From Callaeas wilsoni (lineage: Eukaryota; Chordata; Aves; Passeriformes; Callaeidae): DNA of 64,000 nt. The DNA lies in the NCBI GenBank assembly GCA_013398955.1, contig VWPU01013580.1, positions 1-64,000 of the forward strand, in the 5' to 3' direction. The notes below the pieces were generated by a model that did no database searches, was not told the origin of the DNA, and was given only the letters and a program-made list of their open reading frames with translations. Below, piece by piece: positions 11,573 to 24,765 of the stretch. The position numbers were made by a program, and so were the translations under genes. How positions within the stretch are numbered: position 1 is the first letter of the stretch; each line of letters begins with the position of its first letter.

Positions 11573-14500
11573 CATTCACTAATTAATGTTGCAGTTGAAT
11601 GAGATGGTGTATATCAAGCGATGAGAAAGCATACAAAAAGGTGTTGATACTGAATTTTACTAGTGGGTTGGTGTCAAATCAAGCTTTGTCAGTTCTAGGT
11701 GTGTCAAAATTGTCTGACAGCACAGCTGCCCATGGGGAGTGTCATTTTATCTCTAATAGCAAATTAGCTTCAAACCCAGCTTTTCAGATCAAAGCATTTG
11801 ACCTCTTATGTACTCCTGAATGGATGGGGGCATGTATGTGATTGTTGTGCATAACTTTGGGAGGACTATTTTGTTATGGGGGACCACCAAGAAGGAAAAA
11901 AAAAAATTCTAAAACCTGCTCTGGTATACATTGCCATTCAATAGTAGTTTTGGATTATGTTTTTCCAGCAACAAGTAAGAACCTAAGAGTGGCTGGTAAG
12001 ACCCAGGCCTGTCTTGCCCACTCTGCTGTGTCCAGCTATAACCACAAACAGATGTCTAAGGAAGTGGAAGGAGAAAGCAAGTGCGTGTGGTGCTCCCCCC
12101 GGCATGCTTCCCATCCTTTGCCAGTTGGTTCAGGCAATACAGTTTACTTAGCAGTCCTCATCATGTTTTGCTTGCAGGTGCACTCTGTGATGCCAGGCAG
12201 CGTTAGGGGAGTGACAACTGCTCACCTTGAATGAGGGGAGCTGCCCTGTGGCAACCTCGAGTTGTGTGCACTGTCAATATTTAACTAGCATTAGGTCTCA
12301 TCCTGTCCTCTTTTGTTGCTTTTCCTAATAATGAGGAATATATGCACATGTGGAGGTTTTGAGGTTCTTGGTATTTTTGGTGGTGGAAAAACAGCAGATC
12401 AGCTGTTAGGTCAAGAGGCAACATTAATCCCATCTCTCCAAACACAACATACACATTACAGATTCCTGTAACTAGGATATTAATAGGAGTCATGTCATCA
12501 CACATTCTCTTCTGAAGTAATGAAAGAAGCATTTGTTAATTTTTTCTGTAATTCCATTTACTCCTTTCACATAGTTTTCTTTTCTTAGTTCCTTCCTTTC
12601 CTTTCCCTCTGAATTCTGGGCGTCATGGGCTGTCTCATCTTGAAGGTGACACATGCCTAGATGAAAGGCTTGCATTAAGCAGGAATTTCTTGTTATATCA
12701 ACTCTTGACATTCCAAAAATGTCAACTCCTGATTCAAATTGCAAGCAGGATCTGGTGCCATGCCAAGGCATTAGTTGTTTCCAAGTCTTCTTCTTATTAG
12801 TAAAGCAGAACTACTGTTTCAAGACAGCATTGACCTGAGGAAATGCTGCAAAAGTGGGTCCTAATGTTTCATGTCTCCAAGGTATCCCTTTCCTTATTTT
12901 GGAGGCATTGGCTGGCTCACGAGATTAATCTTGGTTCAGCTAATAGCTAAAGGCCATAACTTTACAGCATGGCTTCCTGAGCTTGTGACACATTGGGTGT
13001 CTCCACAAAAGTGCTGTTTATTGCAGAAGGCAAATGTTCAACATCTCTGAAGGCTGATAAATTGGACTGCATGGATTTCAAAATCCACATACTTGGATTT
13101 TCATATGGCCCTGAACTAACCCCATCCGTGCGCTCAGTGGGCTGCCTTTGAAAACACTGCTGGACTGTAGAGCTGAATACAGTCACCATTGTCTCTCTGC
13201 AGAGCTGCTGCAGTATCCATCAAAATTATGTTCCCAAGCCCCATCAATTCATAGACCAGCATAACAGAAATATGCTTTCTGAGATAAATTTCAGGTGTGT
13301 TGTGTAGAAGTGGGTGGAGACAACTGTGTGTGGTGATTCTTCCAGAGATTGTCTGTGTATGAGCTGCACATGGTCCAGCCCTCCCAAGAGATCCTCTGTG
13401 CATATTCAGTGATGCTCACAGGAATCACCTTTTTGCTGTGTGTGTACAAAATAACTTTGCTGCATGTACTGAGCGCCATAATATATTCATACATGTTATA
13501 CATAATTTTACTTCATACATATATATTTATATGTATGTTCTTTTTAAGACTGCTCTTTTAAATCTCCACCCTTCTTCTGAAGGTTTCTATATATTACTTG
13601 TTAATGTAACATCAGAGCACATCCATTTAATGTTTTACTTGAGGAGGCTGGGTTTTATACCAATGTGAGTGTATTTTGTTTATGCTTTGTGTACATCTGC
13701 AGGTGTTTATTTAGATGTGCATTCTGTTAGTAGTTATAATTGATATTGGAGATGTGTTTCCTAGCAAGAATAAAATATGAACATTGAAAAAACAATGCAA
13801 ATGATAAAAAATATAGGATATAAAACAGTAAATATGATAAAAAGTGATGACATTTTCATAATAGACTTCAGTTTAAAAAGAAATTGAACAATTTCCTCTC
13901 AGCAGTCTTTGAATTTGTCATTTCTTATTTTATTTGCAGAAGTGTTCTTAAACACCATTGTAGCACTGAGATTCTCACAGGACATTGACTTTTGTCTGTT
14001 CCAGTCCATGCTCCAATCTGTCTAGCGAGTGGTTAATCACAGTACCTCCAAAGTCCATGATTTTGGAGTCTGAAGGTACTATTCCACATTAAAAAAAGGA
14101 GCATTTTAAACTCTAGTGCACAATGAAAATATATCAAACATCCTTTACAGAATTTGAAACCTTTGTTTTGTGAACTCTTGAAAAAAGTCGGTGCTTTTAA
14201 TCTCTATTAGCTAATTTAGAAGCAGCAGCAAAGGTCAAATGTTAAATGTTTAATTTGGTTTCTCTAATTGTAGGATCATTAAAAACGACCTAATAGACCA
14301 TGGGGTCAGATTCTTCTTTGTATACCAGTACAATTCTATTGATTTTTAACTGAGTTATTGCTAGTTTATTGTAGCGTGAGAGCAAAAGCAAGGCCTTTGA
14401 GTCCATTGCTGGCAACAGTAGAATAGTTTCTGTAGACAGAGCCAGGCAACAAAATTGGACTTCATTTGATGATGCTCAGGGAAGACCAAGGATCATTTGC

Positions 14501-15590
14501 AGTATGAAAATCAGCAGGCTTTAACGCTGCTTTTATTAGTGGTGTTGGTTTATTCCTAATTGATTAGAGGGAGATCATCATGCTGACGTGGAGTAATACC
14601 ATACCTATCTTTGTAGTAGCTGTCATTGAAATGAGTGGTGTTACTGCTGTGGCAGTGGTGCCCTCAGTGTGGTTTCCCATGTGCATGTAGGCTGGTGATC
14701 CTCTGCTTGCACAGTGGTGAAAGGGGGGATCTACAGCTCTTGGTGCTCAGGTGGGGGGGAAAACCCTGAGGCGCTTATATCAAAAGCATGTAGGTGACAG
14801 GAAGGGAAGAACTGGAGCCAGAAGTGGTTACTGCTGAGTATTACTTGTAGACTGTCTTAAAATCAGGGCAAGATGCCAGGTTTTGTGGTGAGATGTCATG
14901 CCTTGCTGAAACGTGAGCTGGTGTGACATCACGAGTTTACCTGTGATTCTGACCTGTGCCTTGCTGTCACTGCAGTATGGCAGTCCCTCCCCTTGATTTT
15001 ACAGCAGAAAAGCAGGCAGAAGACTCAAGTGTTCAAAGGGAGATTTCTTTGAGTGGAGGCTGCAGGACTTTTCCCCGGTAGTTACAACCAGCTATTAAAG
15101 TGACAAAAAAGCCAGGAAGTCTTTGTGAGCTGTGTTTTCCATCCCTTTCTCTCATCTCTCCCTTCTAGGTAGTTTGATGTCTCTTTGTGTGTCTGGACGT
15201 TGCCTTCAGTCTTTCCTCAGTACACCTTGTGGTGGGTCACTAAGACTTGTGGGGACCTTTGAGGCTGCTCCCCTCTCTGTCAAGTTTGCTTGAGGCTGTC
15301 CAAGAGCTATGATGTGGAAGAACTGACAGTGCAGTGCTAAGAGAGACAGTGGTGTCGCACCACACATTCCGTCATGAAACCAAACCCTCCCAGAAGTCTA
15401 CAAACATGTCTCCTCTATGGGGACCCTAATTTCAGATGTTTTGATTTACTTAATAGTTAGGTTATAGAAAAATTATGGTTAAACCCAAAGCATTCTACCA
15501 AATGCAAAAGCTATCTTTAATCCCAATTTCATGTTCTCTTCACTAACAAATTAACACATTCTTTTCCAATTTTCCCCTTTTCTCTTTCAG

Positions 15591-15611
15591 CAGTGGAGAG
15601 GAATAAGCTAG
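15591..15611 (+). CDS. STOX2: Candidate 21-nt in-frame microexon of STOX2
   Basis: A 21-base segment is flanked by a strong pyrimidine tract ending TTTCTCTTTCAG and by the near-consensus donor TAG|GTAAGT. A branch-point-like CACTAAC lies about 45 bases upstream. Inserted between exon 1 (phase 1) and exon 2, it stays in frame and adds seven residues, A-V-E-R-N-K-L, before Gly. The acceptor is a CAGCAG (NAGNAG), so an 18-nt form lacking Ala is also possible. Both forms keep the frame. Its size fits the neural microexon class (3-27 nt, in frame). The splice signals and phase are seen directly. Actual use is inference, and seven open codons alone would be weak evidence. Confidence 0.5.
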   Translation, partial: QWRGIS

Positions 15612-18091
15612 GTAAGTGCTAGAAACCTGTAGGCTATGCCCTCTGCTGTAAAGTGTGAGTGCTCCTTTCTGCTTTGAAGCTAGGACAGTATATTTAATTC
15701 GGCATCAAGGGGAACCCTGGATGTGTGAGTGTTACAGGAGCGGGCCATAAATAAAGTTGGAACATTCAGCAGCACTTCACAACACTGAAATGCAATATAT
15801 GAAGTGCAGTGTTAGCAAACGTTTATATAAGACATGCTGCAGTATTACATTGAACAATTATACGTCTCTTATCTCAGGCATTTATCTCTAGCTAAAGCCA
15901 AGTGGCTTGCAGGGTTAAGTTGCTCGGTATTTTTGAAGTCAGTGTGGTAATGAAATATGCTAAGCAGCTGTGTTTTATGTGTGAGCATTTTGGGTATTTT
16001 TCTTGGCTTGACTACTTTTATCTTTGGAGACACAAATGTAGTCAGAAGGAAAAGGCCAAAGTCTAATGAGTTTAATTGCAAGAACTATGTTGGTAGTTGC
16101 ATTTAAACCTTCTCTTTAGTACTTGCATCTCAACTTTGCCATTTTTGGAAGTCTTTTGTATAGAAATACTTCTGTGAGTGTAAATCTTCTGACCCCCTCC
16201 GTCACCTGTTTCACAGCCAAAAAGGGTTTGGATGGCATAGTCAGGGCTAGGGTGGTGGGACTCTGAGACCCCTTGCACAAGGAGCTGATGGCCTGCCACC
16301 AAGCGTGTCTGATCAAGCATTTGTGAAAGGATGGGTGTAGTGCAAGCTAATTTGTTGAGTGTGTCATGGCTACTGCTGTGTTGAAAAATTGTAAAAGCTG
16401 CCTGAAACCAGTTCAGAGCAGCAGTGAGGATATATAAAGAGTATATATATGTCTTGTTTAAAGTGATCTAGAAATCATAGTTATGCTCAGATATTTCTTG
16501 GTATGAATGGGTTTGTTTTATTGGTTTTGTTCTTTGAAAAGCAAAAGGCATAACTTGCTTTTGTAGATAAGAAATTCATGTTTGCTGCATAGTTTTTTCT
16601 TTTAGTGTGTGAATCACAAAAGTTGGAATCTTATGTTGCTTGTCCTGCATTCATGATTATAGATTACCTCATTGTGATTGCAGCTATAGTTTACATGGAA
16701 GAATAGCATTAAGGATCAAATTAATATTGAATTTATAGCTTTTCTTAGGACAGTTCATCAGACAAAACCATCCAGCTCTTCTTGTGACATTAGCAAATCT
16801 CTGTGCCTTGCAACTAGTGCACGGCTTGGAAATACTGCGGTCTGGCTTTGGAGGTCAAGGGTAGGATGTGCTTTCTGGTGATTCTCAGAGCATCAGCAGT
16901 ACGGAACAAGTGAAGCCAAAAGGACTGATATGTGAAGGGGTTTATAAGCTGGTTTTGGCAGGATTTATAGCCATTTTTTCTCAAAAGGTCACTGACAAAT
17001 CTTCCTCACACCAAGGAAACAAGTTGTATTTCAAAGACTGTCATCAAGAGAAAGAGACCATTTTTATTTGTTTCCTTTACTGTTATCTTGTGATGTCTGC
17101 TCAAACACCTTCATATATCTCAGGAATTTCGGTGATCTGTCAGTGTCTCTATTCTGAATTATTTTCAAAATAAAATAAAAGTTTTAACTCTTCATATGCA
17201 CTTTACCAGCAACTTTCAGATAGTTTCCTGTGGCATTTGTAGGCAGTTTGACCTGTAAAATGTCAGCAAGTATGAGGAGAATTTCAGACCACCATATTAA
17301 ACCACTGATTTTGAGCTACTGGTATGTCTGCTTTACCTCTGGTTCTCAGAGATGAGAGTCCATCTGTGCAACAGCAAAACATTTTCGCTCTTGGCCTTTT
17401 CCCTGAACCCTTTGGCCTTTATCTCACCCTCCCCTCTTCTGGGTGCTTGGCCTCACTTGATGACCCTGCTTTCAGGAAAGCTCCCTTGTCACAACTTTGC
17501 TTCCTGCTATCTAAAACACAGGCAGAGCTAGAAGTACAAAGCAAGACCAAGTTTACTTTTACAAGGGAATCAAAATAGAACTCTGACTAATTAACATAAG
17601 CAAGGTATCAAGATCTATTTGATTTCTCTTTCAGTTGCTGTGAATATTAAAATACTGTATTTGGAGAGAGAATATTTATGATTTTTTTTATTACTAGGTG
17701 GTGTGCATTTATATATTGTCTTTATATGGGTTCATTTACCTATGCCCAGAAGTAGTGGTGCTTTCCTCACACATAGTCAGGATGTTTTACTGGGATGCAA
17801 TGCAATGAGAATCAGTGTCTTCTCAGTAGAGATCAACAAGAATTCATAGCAAGTTCAATCTATTTTGAGGTTTTCTTGCTATCTTTTTATTAAAAAACAG
17901 CTTCATTTAAAAATCAGAAACAAATATTGTGCACTGATCATTAGCATGACTCATTTTGTGATTTGTGGGTAAGTTGTTTTGTTGATTTTGCTGATTTGAA
18001 GCTTTATGGTTTGAGGGAGAGATAAGGTAGTTGTATTTATTGTTCGCACAAGCGATGTGATATTTTGTCTGGAGATAACGATGGTATGTTC

Positions 18092-18132
18092 AAGTAACAG
18101 TTTAAAACTATTTAAGTAACACTTTAAAACTA
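18092..18132. repeat. Short tandem duplication
   Basis: AAGTAACAGTTTAAAACTA at 18092-18110 is repeated with one mismatch at 18114-18132, a spacing of 22 bases. It looks like a local slippage duplication and no function is suggested. Confidence 0.75.
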
Positions 18133-19492
18133 CAAAATACCTGTTTGTTATGGAAAAGTCACTAGCCAAAAACTATAGTAAAATGATCTTGAGTTTTTTG
18201 ACCTAACTTTATGTAGCAGGTAGCAAAGAAACTTAATCCCAGAAATATAAATTCAGGTGTAGCATCTGTGATGCTATTGTTTTCCCATTTTTAGGCCATT
18301 CATTAGAAAGAAAGAAAATAAAAAAGAAACCAGGAGTGAAAGTCGAAATACTCTGACTTTCAATCTAGTCATTCTTCTGTGCAAAAATATTTTTTTTAGA
18401 TCATGTGGCTCACTTATGTTGCACTTAAGTTCTAGTGGGAAGAGTACTTGTTCCTATTTGGTGCATTCAGGATTTTAAAGTAGTTGACCCAGACTTTTAT
18501 ATTTGAACTAAAATAAATAGGCATATGGCAAGTGTAAGAACATATAACCACTCTGCTGCCTCAAAATTCTTTTGAGGTCAAGAATTTGAAAACAGGAACC
18601 TATAGTGTGGTTTGTGAACACAATAGGAACAGCTGGTGCTCAGCACTTTTGAAAATGAGGTCACTTTATTCTTGGTTGAAATGTGCAAAATGGGTCATCT
18701 GGGCATAGGCTTAAGACAAAGGCTGAGCACGTGGCCATTCATAACCAAGTTGTCCATGTTTCCAGAACTAGTTGGTTAAAAGGATTCAGTGAAATGAGGA
18801 AACACCGGGATAAGTCTGCACTTTCCCAACTTTTGGAAGCATAGCTCCTTATCTTCTACTGGGAAAATAAATCACTGCCATGTATTTTCAAAGATCTGCT
18901 CATGCTGAGGATGACATCATCCATATTTTCCACAGTCACCCCTCCCTCTGATGCCTTTCTGCTCGTCCTTCACATAACCTACTTTAGGAAACACTGCTCT
19001 ATTGTACAGTCCTTGGGAACACTGCCTCTCCACTAGTCTCAGCCCTGGGACTTCCCTGGTCCTGCCAGCAAAACAAAGGAGAAAATCCCAAGCATGCACA
19101 AACTCTGTAGTATCACTAGCAAAATCTAATGATGCATTAGGAAAGATAACAAGAACTCTACTTAGATTTGACTTTTGATTTTTCATTATAAATATTCTAT
19201 TCAAAATATACATCAGTTAATGGCATTAAGGCCACATTTTACACTTTTGTTACTCGAACAGCTGTTGCTAACACATCCAAGGTGACGGCATGAGTCACAG
19301 CATACAGGTGTATCAGAATTGGCAAATTTGAGACTGATACTGATTGCTGTTGAGTGTTGCATGACTTGCGTAAGAAGTTTGGCATGAGAACTTATATTAT
19401 GTTCAATAGGAGTGTGCAGGCTCTTCCAGACCCTGCCTCCAGTCATCCCAATAGCCTGTACAGACTGGCATCTGACTGAACACCTTGAGTGT

Positions 19493-19562
19493 CAAGATCA
19501 TAGGAAAAATTCAGATTGGGAGGGATCTGAGGTGATTGTAGTCCACCTTCTTCCCTGTGAGG
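19493..19562 (-). repeat. CR1-like LINE 3' end fragment
   Basis: The + strand reads like the reverse complement of a CR1 3' end: a degenerate ATCATAGgAA start, then GATTGGGAGGGATCTGAGG and GATTGTAGTCCACC, resembling 'ttgggagggacctctggagatcatctagtccaac'. It is diverged and short. CR1 is the dominant avian LINE, and its 5'-truncated copies look like this. The boundaries are approximate. Confidence 0.6.
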
Positions 19563-22500
19563 CCACGCCATTCCTCTCAAGTGGAGTTGAATCTTTGTGC
19601 TCAAACAATGCTTTTTAAATCAAAGTAAATTCTGTTAATTTAGTCAAGGAATAGTACATGCAAATCACACTGGCTTGAAGCCCACGCTAAAATAAATTGC
19701 AGTCCTAATTCAAGGACTACTCATTTTGACATTAATGATCTTACCTAGAAGAGTGTTTTGTTAAATCTAGCCATTTATTTCTTTAGTTGCAAAAAATAAT
19801 GATTTTATTGATCGCATAACACTTCTGTGTCTGTGTTCCCATTTTTCATGCAGTTTTGTGACTTGTTGATGGAATAACCCAAGAAAGTATGTATTGACAT
19901 TGGCAAGAATAACCAAAGTAGAAGGGGAAAGAAACCACCCTGTTCTCAAATCCTGTGTATTTTGCCTCCAGAGGTCACTTGTGCTAGAATTATTCAGGGC
20001 TGCATCTCATAGCTAGCACCACATTTCAGATGAGCCCATGGGAATGCTTCTCATTCTTTTCTTATAACTGCAGTTTAATTTACTGAGGCAGGCTTGAAGA
20101 TTGCCTATGTATGAGTGAGGTGATTTGCTTGTCTAAACCAGGCTTACATTTTGGCTAGTCTTTAACAAGACCTGTCGAAATGAGCATGAAGGAATGCAAC
20201 AAAGTGGTGATAGCAGCAGTACAAGGAATTCTGGACTGGAAAAGCAGAATGCAATTAGACATTTCCATGGTTGGCAAAGTGCAGCGAGGACTAAGCTGGG
20301 ATATCAGCACACATTGTTGCAGAACAGTGTTGCTTGTATCATGTGTGTCATAGGTTTGATTTGAAAAGTGTTTCCCTTCCATCAAAGAAACCTTCATGGA
20401 GCACTGATGTGATAAATGAGAGCTAAGTACTTAATATGAAGATGCATAACAGGTTGGGGCTTTTTCTCTGTACCACAAGGCAGTCAGAAACACTACTTTT
20501 TGATACCATGTGGCTTTATTACTTTTAGTTTTGCCAGTAGAGGAAAGTGCTTAAAAAGCAAAGCATAAGATTCCCACAAGTGTCTTTCTGTTTCAGAGGT
20601 CCGGCTTGGATGAATTGCTGCACTGAAGTGTAATTAATCACTAACTGTGAGATGGAACAAGGGTGGCTGGCATAGCAGATAGAAGAAAAATTGTCTGCAG
20701 GATGTGCAGATGAATGGGCCATGTCTGGAGGAGCACTGGTGTTGTCTGTCTTGTTTTCATGGCATGAATTGTGTCTCCCTTTTGACTTCATCCCAAGTTC
20801 TAGTAGGCAGTTTTCAGGTCATGAGGGAGGCTGTTCCAGCTTTTGCAATCACTGTAATTGATTCTGGCTTTGCAGAAGAGGTATTTAAAGAGTAATGGTA
20901 GTATTTACTAGTTATTTGTATTTCATTTCATCCTCAGCTGAAACTGTTGTTGAGCTAATAAATATAACACTCTAAGTTACTTCTCTAAGATATCAGGTGT
21001 AGTCATTTCCATCCTTGCAGAAGTTGCATGCTAAAGAAGCCACGATTAATGCAGATTCCATTTAGAAAAGAACCATTTCTGGCATCCCTGCAGTACCTTT
21101 TATGTGACCATGTTTTCTTTCTTAATAAGAGCTGAAAGGTTTGTGCACGTGTTATGTGGATAAAACTCTGTGTCCTATAATAATGTAGCAGTGATTTGGG
21201 AACTCTCTATTACGTTATATATTTCCCTTGAGGTGGGACGTTTTCTTTTAAGCTTTCTGCACAGCCAAGACTTGAAAGCAGCCCTTCAGCAAAGTGTAAA
21301 TATCAATACAGGTAGGTTGCAATCCAATTCTGGTACTGCTGTAAATACAGTAATGGAAAACATTTGGACTGCATGTGTCCCCTTAATGTGGAACAAGAGG
21401 AATAGAGTTGCATCTCAAAGCCTGTGATCTGCTTGGAGATAAACTGTCCTCAGTGCAGAGCCTGTAAAGCAGTTTTAGGGCTGCCTTTAGAGGACAGTGC
21501 ACAAGCTCTGAGCTGGGTGACTATTAGGAAAAAAGAAGGTATATTCTAGAATAAGACTTCTGCATGCTGCAGCTTCAGGGAGACAGTTGTAATCAAACCT
21601 TTCTGAGACCACAGAGCAGGGCAAGGGGAGAAGCCCAGAGGCGATCCAAAGTTGCCTCCACCAATCTTGACATTTTCTAGTAGGCAGCATCAAAGGGAGA
21701 CTAGAGCATAACCTAGAGTGCTGGGTGTGTGTACTGCAACAAGAAAGATTGTAAAATCCATTGCCTTGGATTGTAAACTTAGGCACTTTAAGCATAAACC
21801 ACCCACTGCCTACCAACTGCTTAGGTCAAATTTAGGGCGCTTTGCTTCCTCAAGGTAGTGACTGCGGAACAGCTCCGTTGTCTTCCGCTGTGAAATGCAG
21901 TGTTGCTGCTTGCCATACTTAGTGTTGGGTGATGTGTCAAACCCCTTGATTCAAATAATATTCAGGGTGTAATTAGCTTCGTCTGCAATATTCTAGTATT
22001 AAGTGTCGTAAGAAGTATTACCGAACATCTTACCTGAGCTAAAATCCTGTTCACATGCTTCAAACCTCCCCCCCAACATTTAGGTTGACTGTAGAAGAAG
22101 TTTACTTAACAAGTAATGCATGTTTGCACATATGTGTACATATAACAAATACACAGACATGTTTGATTCTGCACTTTTAAATTTTTCTGTGCATTTTTTT
22201 ACATTCTGTTCTGTTTAGTTTATTTAAATGCCACTTACTGGGATACTGAACACTGCATCTCCTTTGTTAGGTTTTTGTAGTGTTTTCACATTTTTATTTG
22301 AAAGCTGTGGGGGCCTATATAGATTCTTTGTCATGCATATGAACACATTATGCAGGCTTACTTTATTCTATCTCCATGAGTCTTAAGTTTTTGTTTTGAT
22401 TTTGTGGACAGATGACTCTCAAACTTGACACCCTTTGTGATTCTCCTTCTGATTATGAATACTTATATCAATGTATATTTTTAGAAGCATTTACTATGCT

Positions 22501-24639
22501 TTGTGTATTGGCGCAGAATTCGCTTGAAATACTCTTGGAGAGCACACACAATGTTTTGTTTGTTTTTCAACAGTGGATTTTCATTCTTATTTCATTTAAC
22601 TAATAAATTTTTGCCCAACAATAATACTGAGTTCTTCAAATGTTTCGTGTCAGATGCTTTTGTCTTAGTCTTTTTCAAGGGTATTTTGTCCAACAAGCTT
22701 AAATCTTTGCTGTTTTAAGTTGATTTTCAGAGTAATTCCTAGGTATCTGTCACATTGTAAAAATACTTGTTTGATTCTGAGGGGAAACAGTGGAAAGGAC
22801 CTAAGAGACCATTTCTTAGGACCCCTAATGATAGTGAAATTTTGGTTTAGCCTGACCTCTGCTGGGTAAGTCTTGGGCTTGGCTCTTCCTCACTATCCCA
22901 ACACAGCACTGCTCTCCTTTTATATTGTCAGTGACCTGTCCATGACCAGAAATTCAAGTCTTGACTCTACAAGCACAGAGACTTCACCTAAATTCAAGTT
23001 CCTGATGTGCAGCTGAGGAGAAAATGCCCTTCTATTCATATTGTAATTATTTATTATTTATTGCAGTTGGGTACCTGTTGTGTTGGGCACATAAAATAAA
23101 GGATTGTAAATGTTGCGCAGCCTTAAACTCTATGTACTGAAAGAGAAATAAGATGCAAAAGAGATGGAGGTGCAAAATATATGCAGAATAAAATATTCTC
23201 CTACATTTTATACTGCCAGTAAATTCTTTCAGTGAGATAATAGTGCAGCAAAGAAGGATCCAGATTATTAACTATTGTGTGCAAGAGAAACCTCACTTTT
23301 GAATTTGGGGAGTGTGGAATAAATCATCCTTTGGGAGCCTGGGAGATTTTATTCCCTCTTTTTGCAGCAGAGCCATTACCTTCCCAATCTCTCTGTATGG
23401 AACAGCTGAGTTAAAAACAACTTGTATAAATGATACATAAATTGAATTGATTTTTGTTTTAAAAATATCAACAAGGCAAAAAAAGAGATAGGAGTGATTC
23501 TTTACCTTTGTTCATTCAACCATTGTCTGATAATGAGAACCTGTGTGTGTGCTTGTGTTAGGGAGTGTGTATATAAATGGAGAAATCTGTTGGTAAGATA
23601 GAGCCTGTCCACTCTGAAATCAATAGTCCTGTCAGCAGCAAGGATGTAGGATGTTGTTTAGCATTTAGATCACCTCTTTCTAGTGGTTTGATGTTAATCT
23701 CTGTTTTCCCAAGACATTGGGAGAGCAATGGGCATTGCCTATCTGCCTCCCAGTCACTGTGGCTGCCAGAATCACCAGAACTGTCCTACCACAGTGGCAG
23801 GTGAAGTCCCTCATGACGTCTGCAAGGCGAGACTCGGTGATGTTTGCCTGAGGGTTGTTCAAGACAAAGCTGGGTTGCAGGCCTGATACCTGTCATCACT
23901 AAGGATGGGAAAACGGAAAAAATGGAAATGTGAGGTACCATATTCTCGCGTGTCAGCCTGACTTGACTGAACAGTGCTGTAAGGGAAGTGGTGTGCATTC
24001 ACTGTTGTGGCACATGTTCAGTGTGGATCACTGTGCTGGGTGGTGGGGATGTAAGTGATACTTGTTTTATGAGTTATTATGGAACTTTGAGAACTTGTTA
24101 AAAGCTGTGACCATAACTTGCTGATTTTTTTTTTTTCCTGAGAACTAACACCTAGAGACTGTGAAACTAGCTTGATTTGTTAACAAGTAAAAGTGCTGGA
24201 GGGGAGAAAACCCCCAAACTTTTTGAGGTTAATTCTAGCTGCTTGTACTCAGTTGTTTCTTTAAATATGTAAAGTAAAGGATGTCCTAGTGCATGGGGAA
24301 ATAGGGCTTCTCATTTCTAGCTAAGCTTATACCTCACGCGGAGGTACAAGCTCTGCTATGAAGAGAATGGGGTTCATGGAGGTGAAGTGTAATACCTGGT
24401 TGTGTGTTCTCAGGAGACATTATGCCTATGTAACTAAATGTATAACAAGAAATAGAGATTGGTAACCCATGGAGGCAATGACTGGAAAATTAATCTACCT
24501 CTCAGGTGCATTACATGCCTAGACTGGGAGAGATTTTGGGTAGATATTAACAGGATGTTGAATTAATTGCTGACACAGAGCTGGTTCCCTTTCTTTCTTG
24601 ACTTTGAACCTTAATTACACCCCGACAGTGGAAAGTGGA

Positions 24640-24765
24640 CCAAAAAAGAAAAATAAAATACAAAAAACCCTCAAAACAATCCTACAGTCCCCAAACCTCA
24701 CCCACCTCCTCAAAACCAACAAACTAAAAACTGGAAACAACCAAACCTCCAACCTCCAAAAAAGT
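24640..24765. repeat. A/C-rich low-complexity block
   Basis: About 125 bases are almost devoid of G and T and rich in AAAAC, CCTC and CAAAC words. It is a strand-asymmetric purine/pyrimidine-poor tract in intron 1 with no repeat unit long enough to name. Confidence 0.6.

Larger units (their letters stand above)
720..15590 (+). other. STOX2: STOX2 intron 1, first part
   Basis: This is AT-rich intronic sequence in which I see no gene. It holds low-complexity tracts: an A run at 856-876 ending in an undetermined base at 877, TTG/T-rich sequence near 2770-2805, and a 19-base T run at 5050-5068. Around 11451-11600 lies a cluster of palindromes with an AT-rich homeodomain-type motif, and TAATTGATTA is at 14557-14566. 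Open frames here are short, overlapping and without recognisable domains, so I treat them as chance. The last 50 bases form the pyrimidine-rich approach to the microexon candidate at 15591. Confidence 0.7.

Noticed and set aside
21265..21311. 47-bp segment with strong acceptor and donor CAG|GTAGGT
   Set aside because: It introduces TGA in the STOX2 frame after three codons and the donor is suboptimal. It is probably a pseudo-exon.
22770..22830. Possible further CR1 fragment (GGACCTAAGAGACCATTT)
   Set aside because: Only one short stretch resembles CR1 and the flanks do not follow its order, so it is too weak to call.
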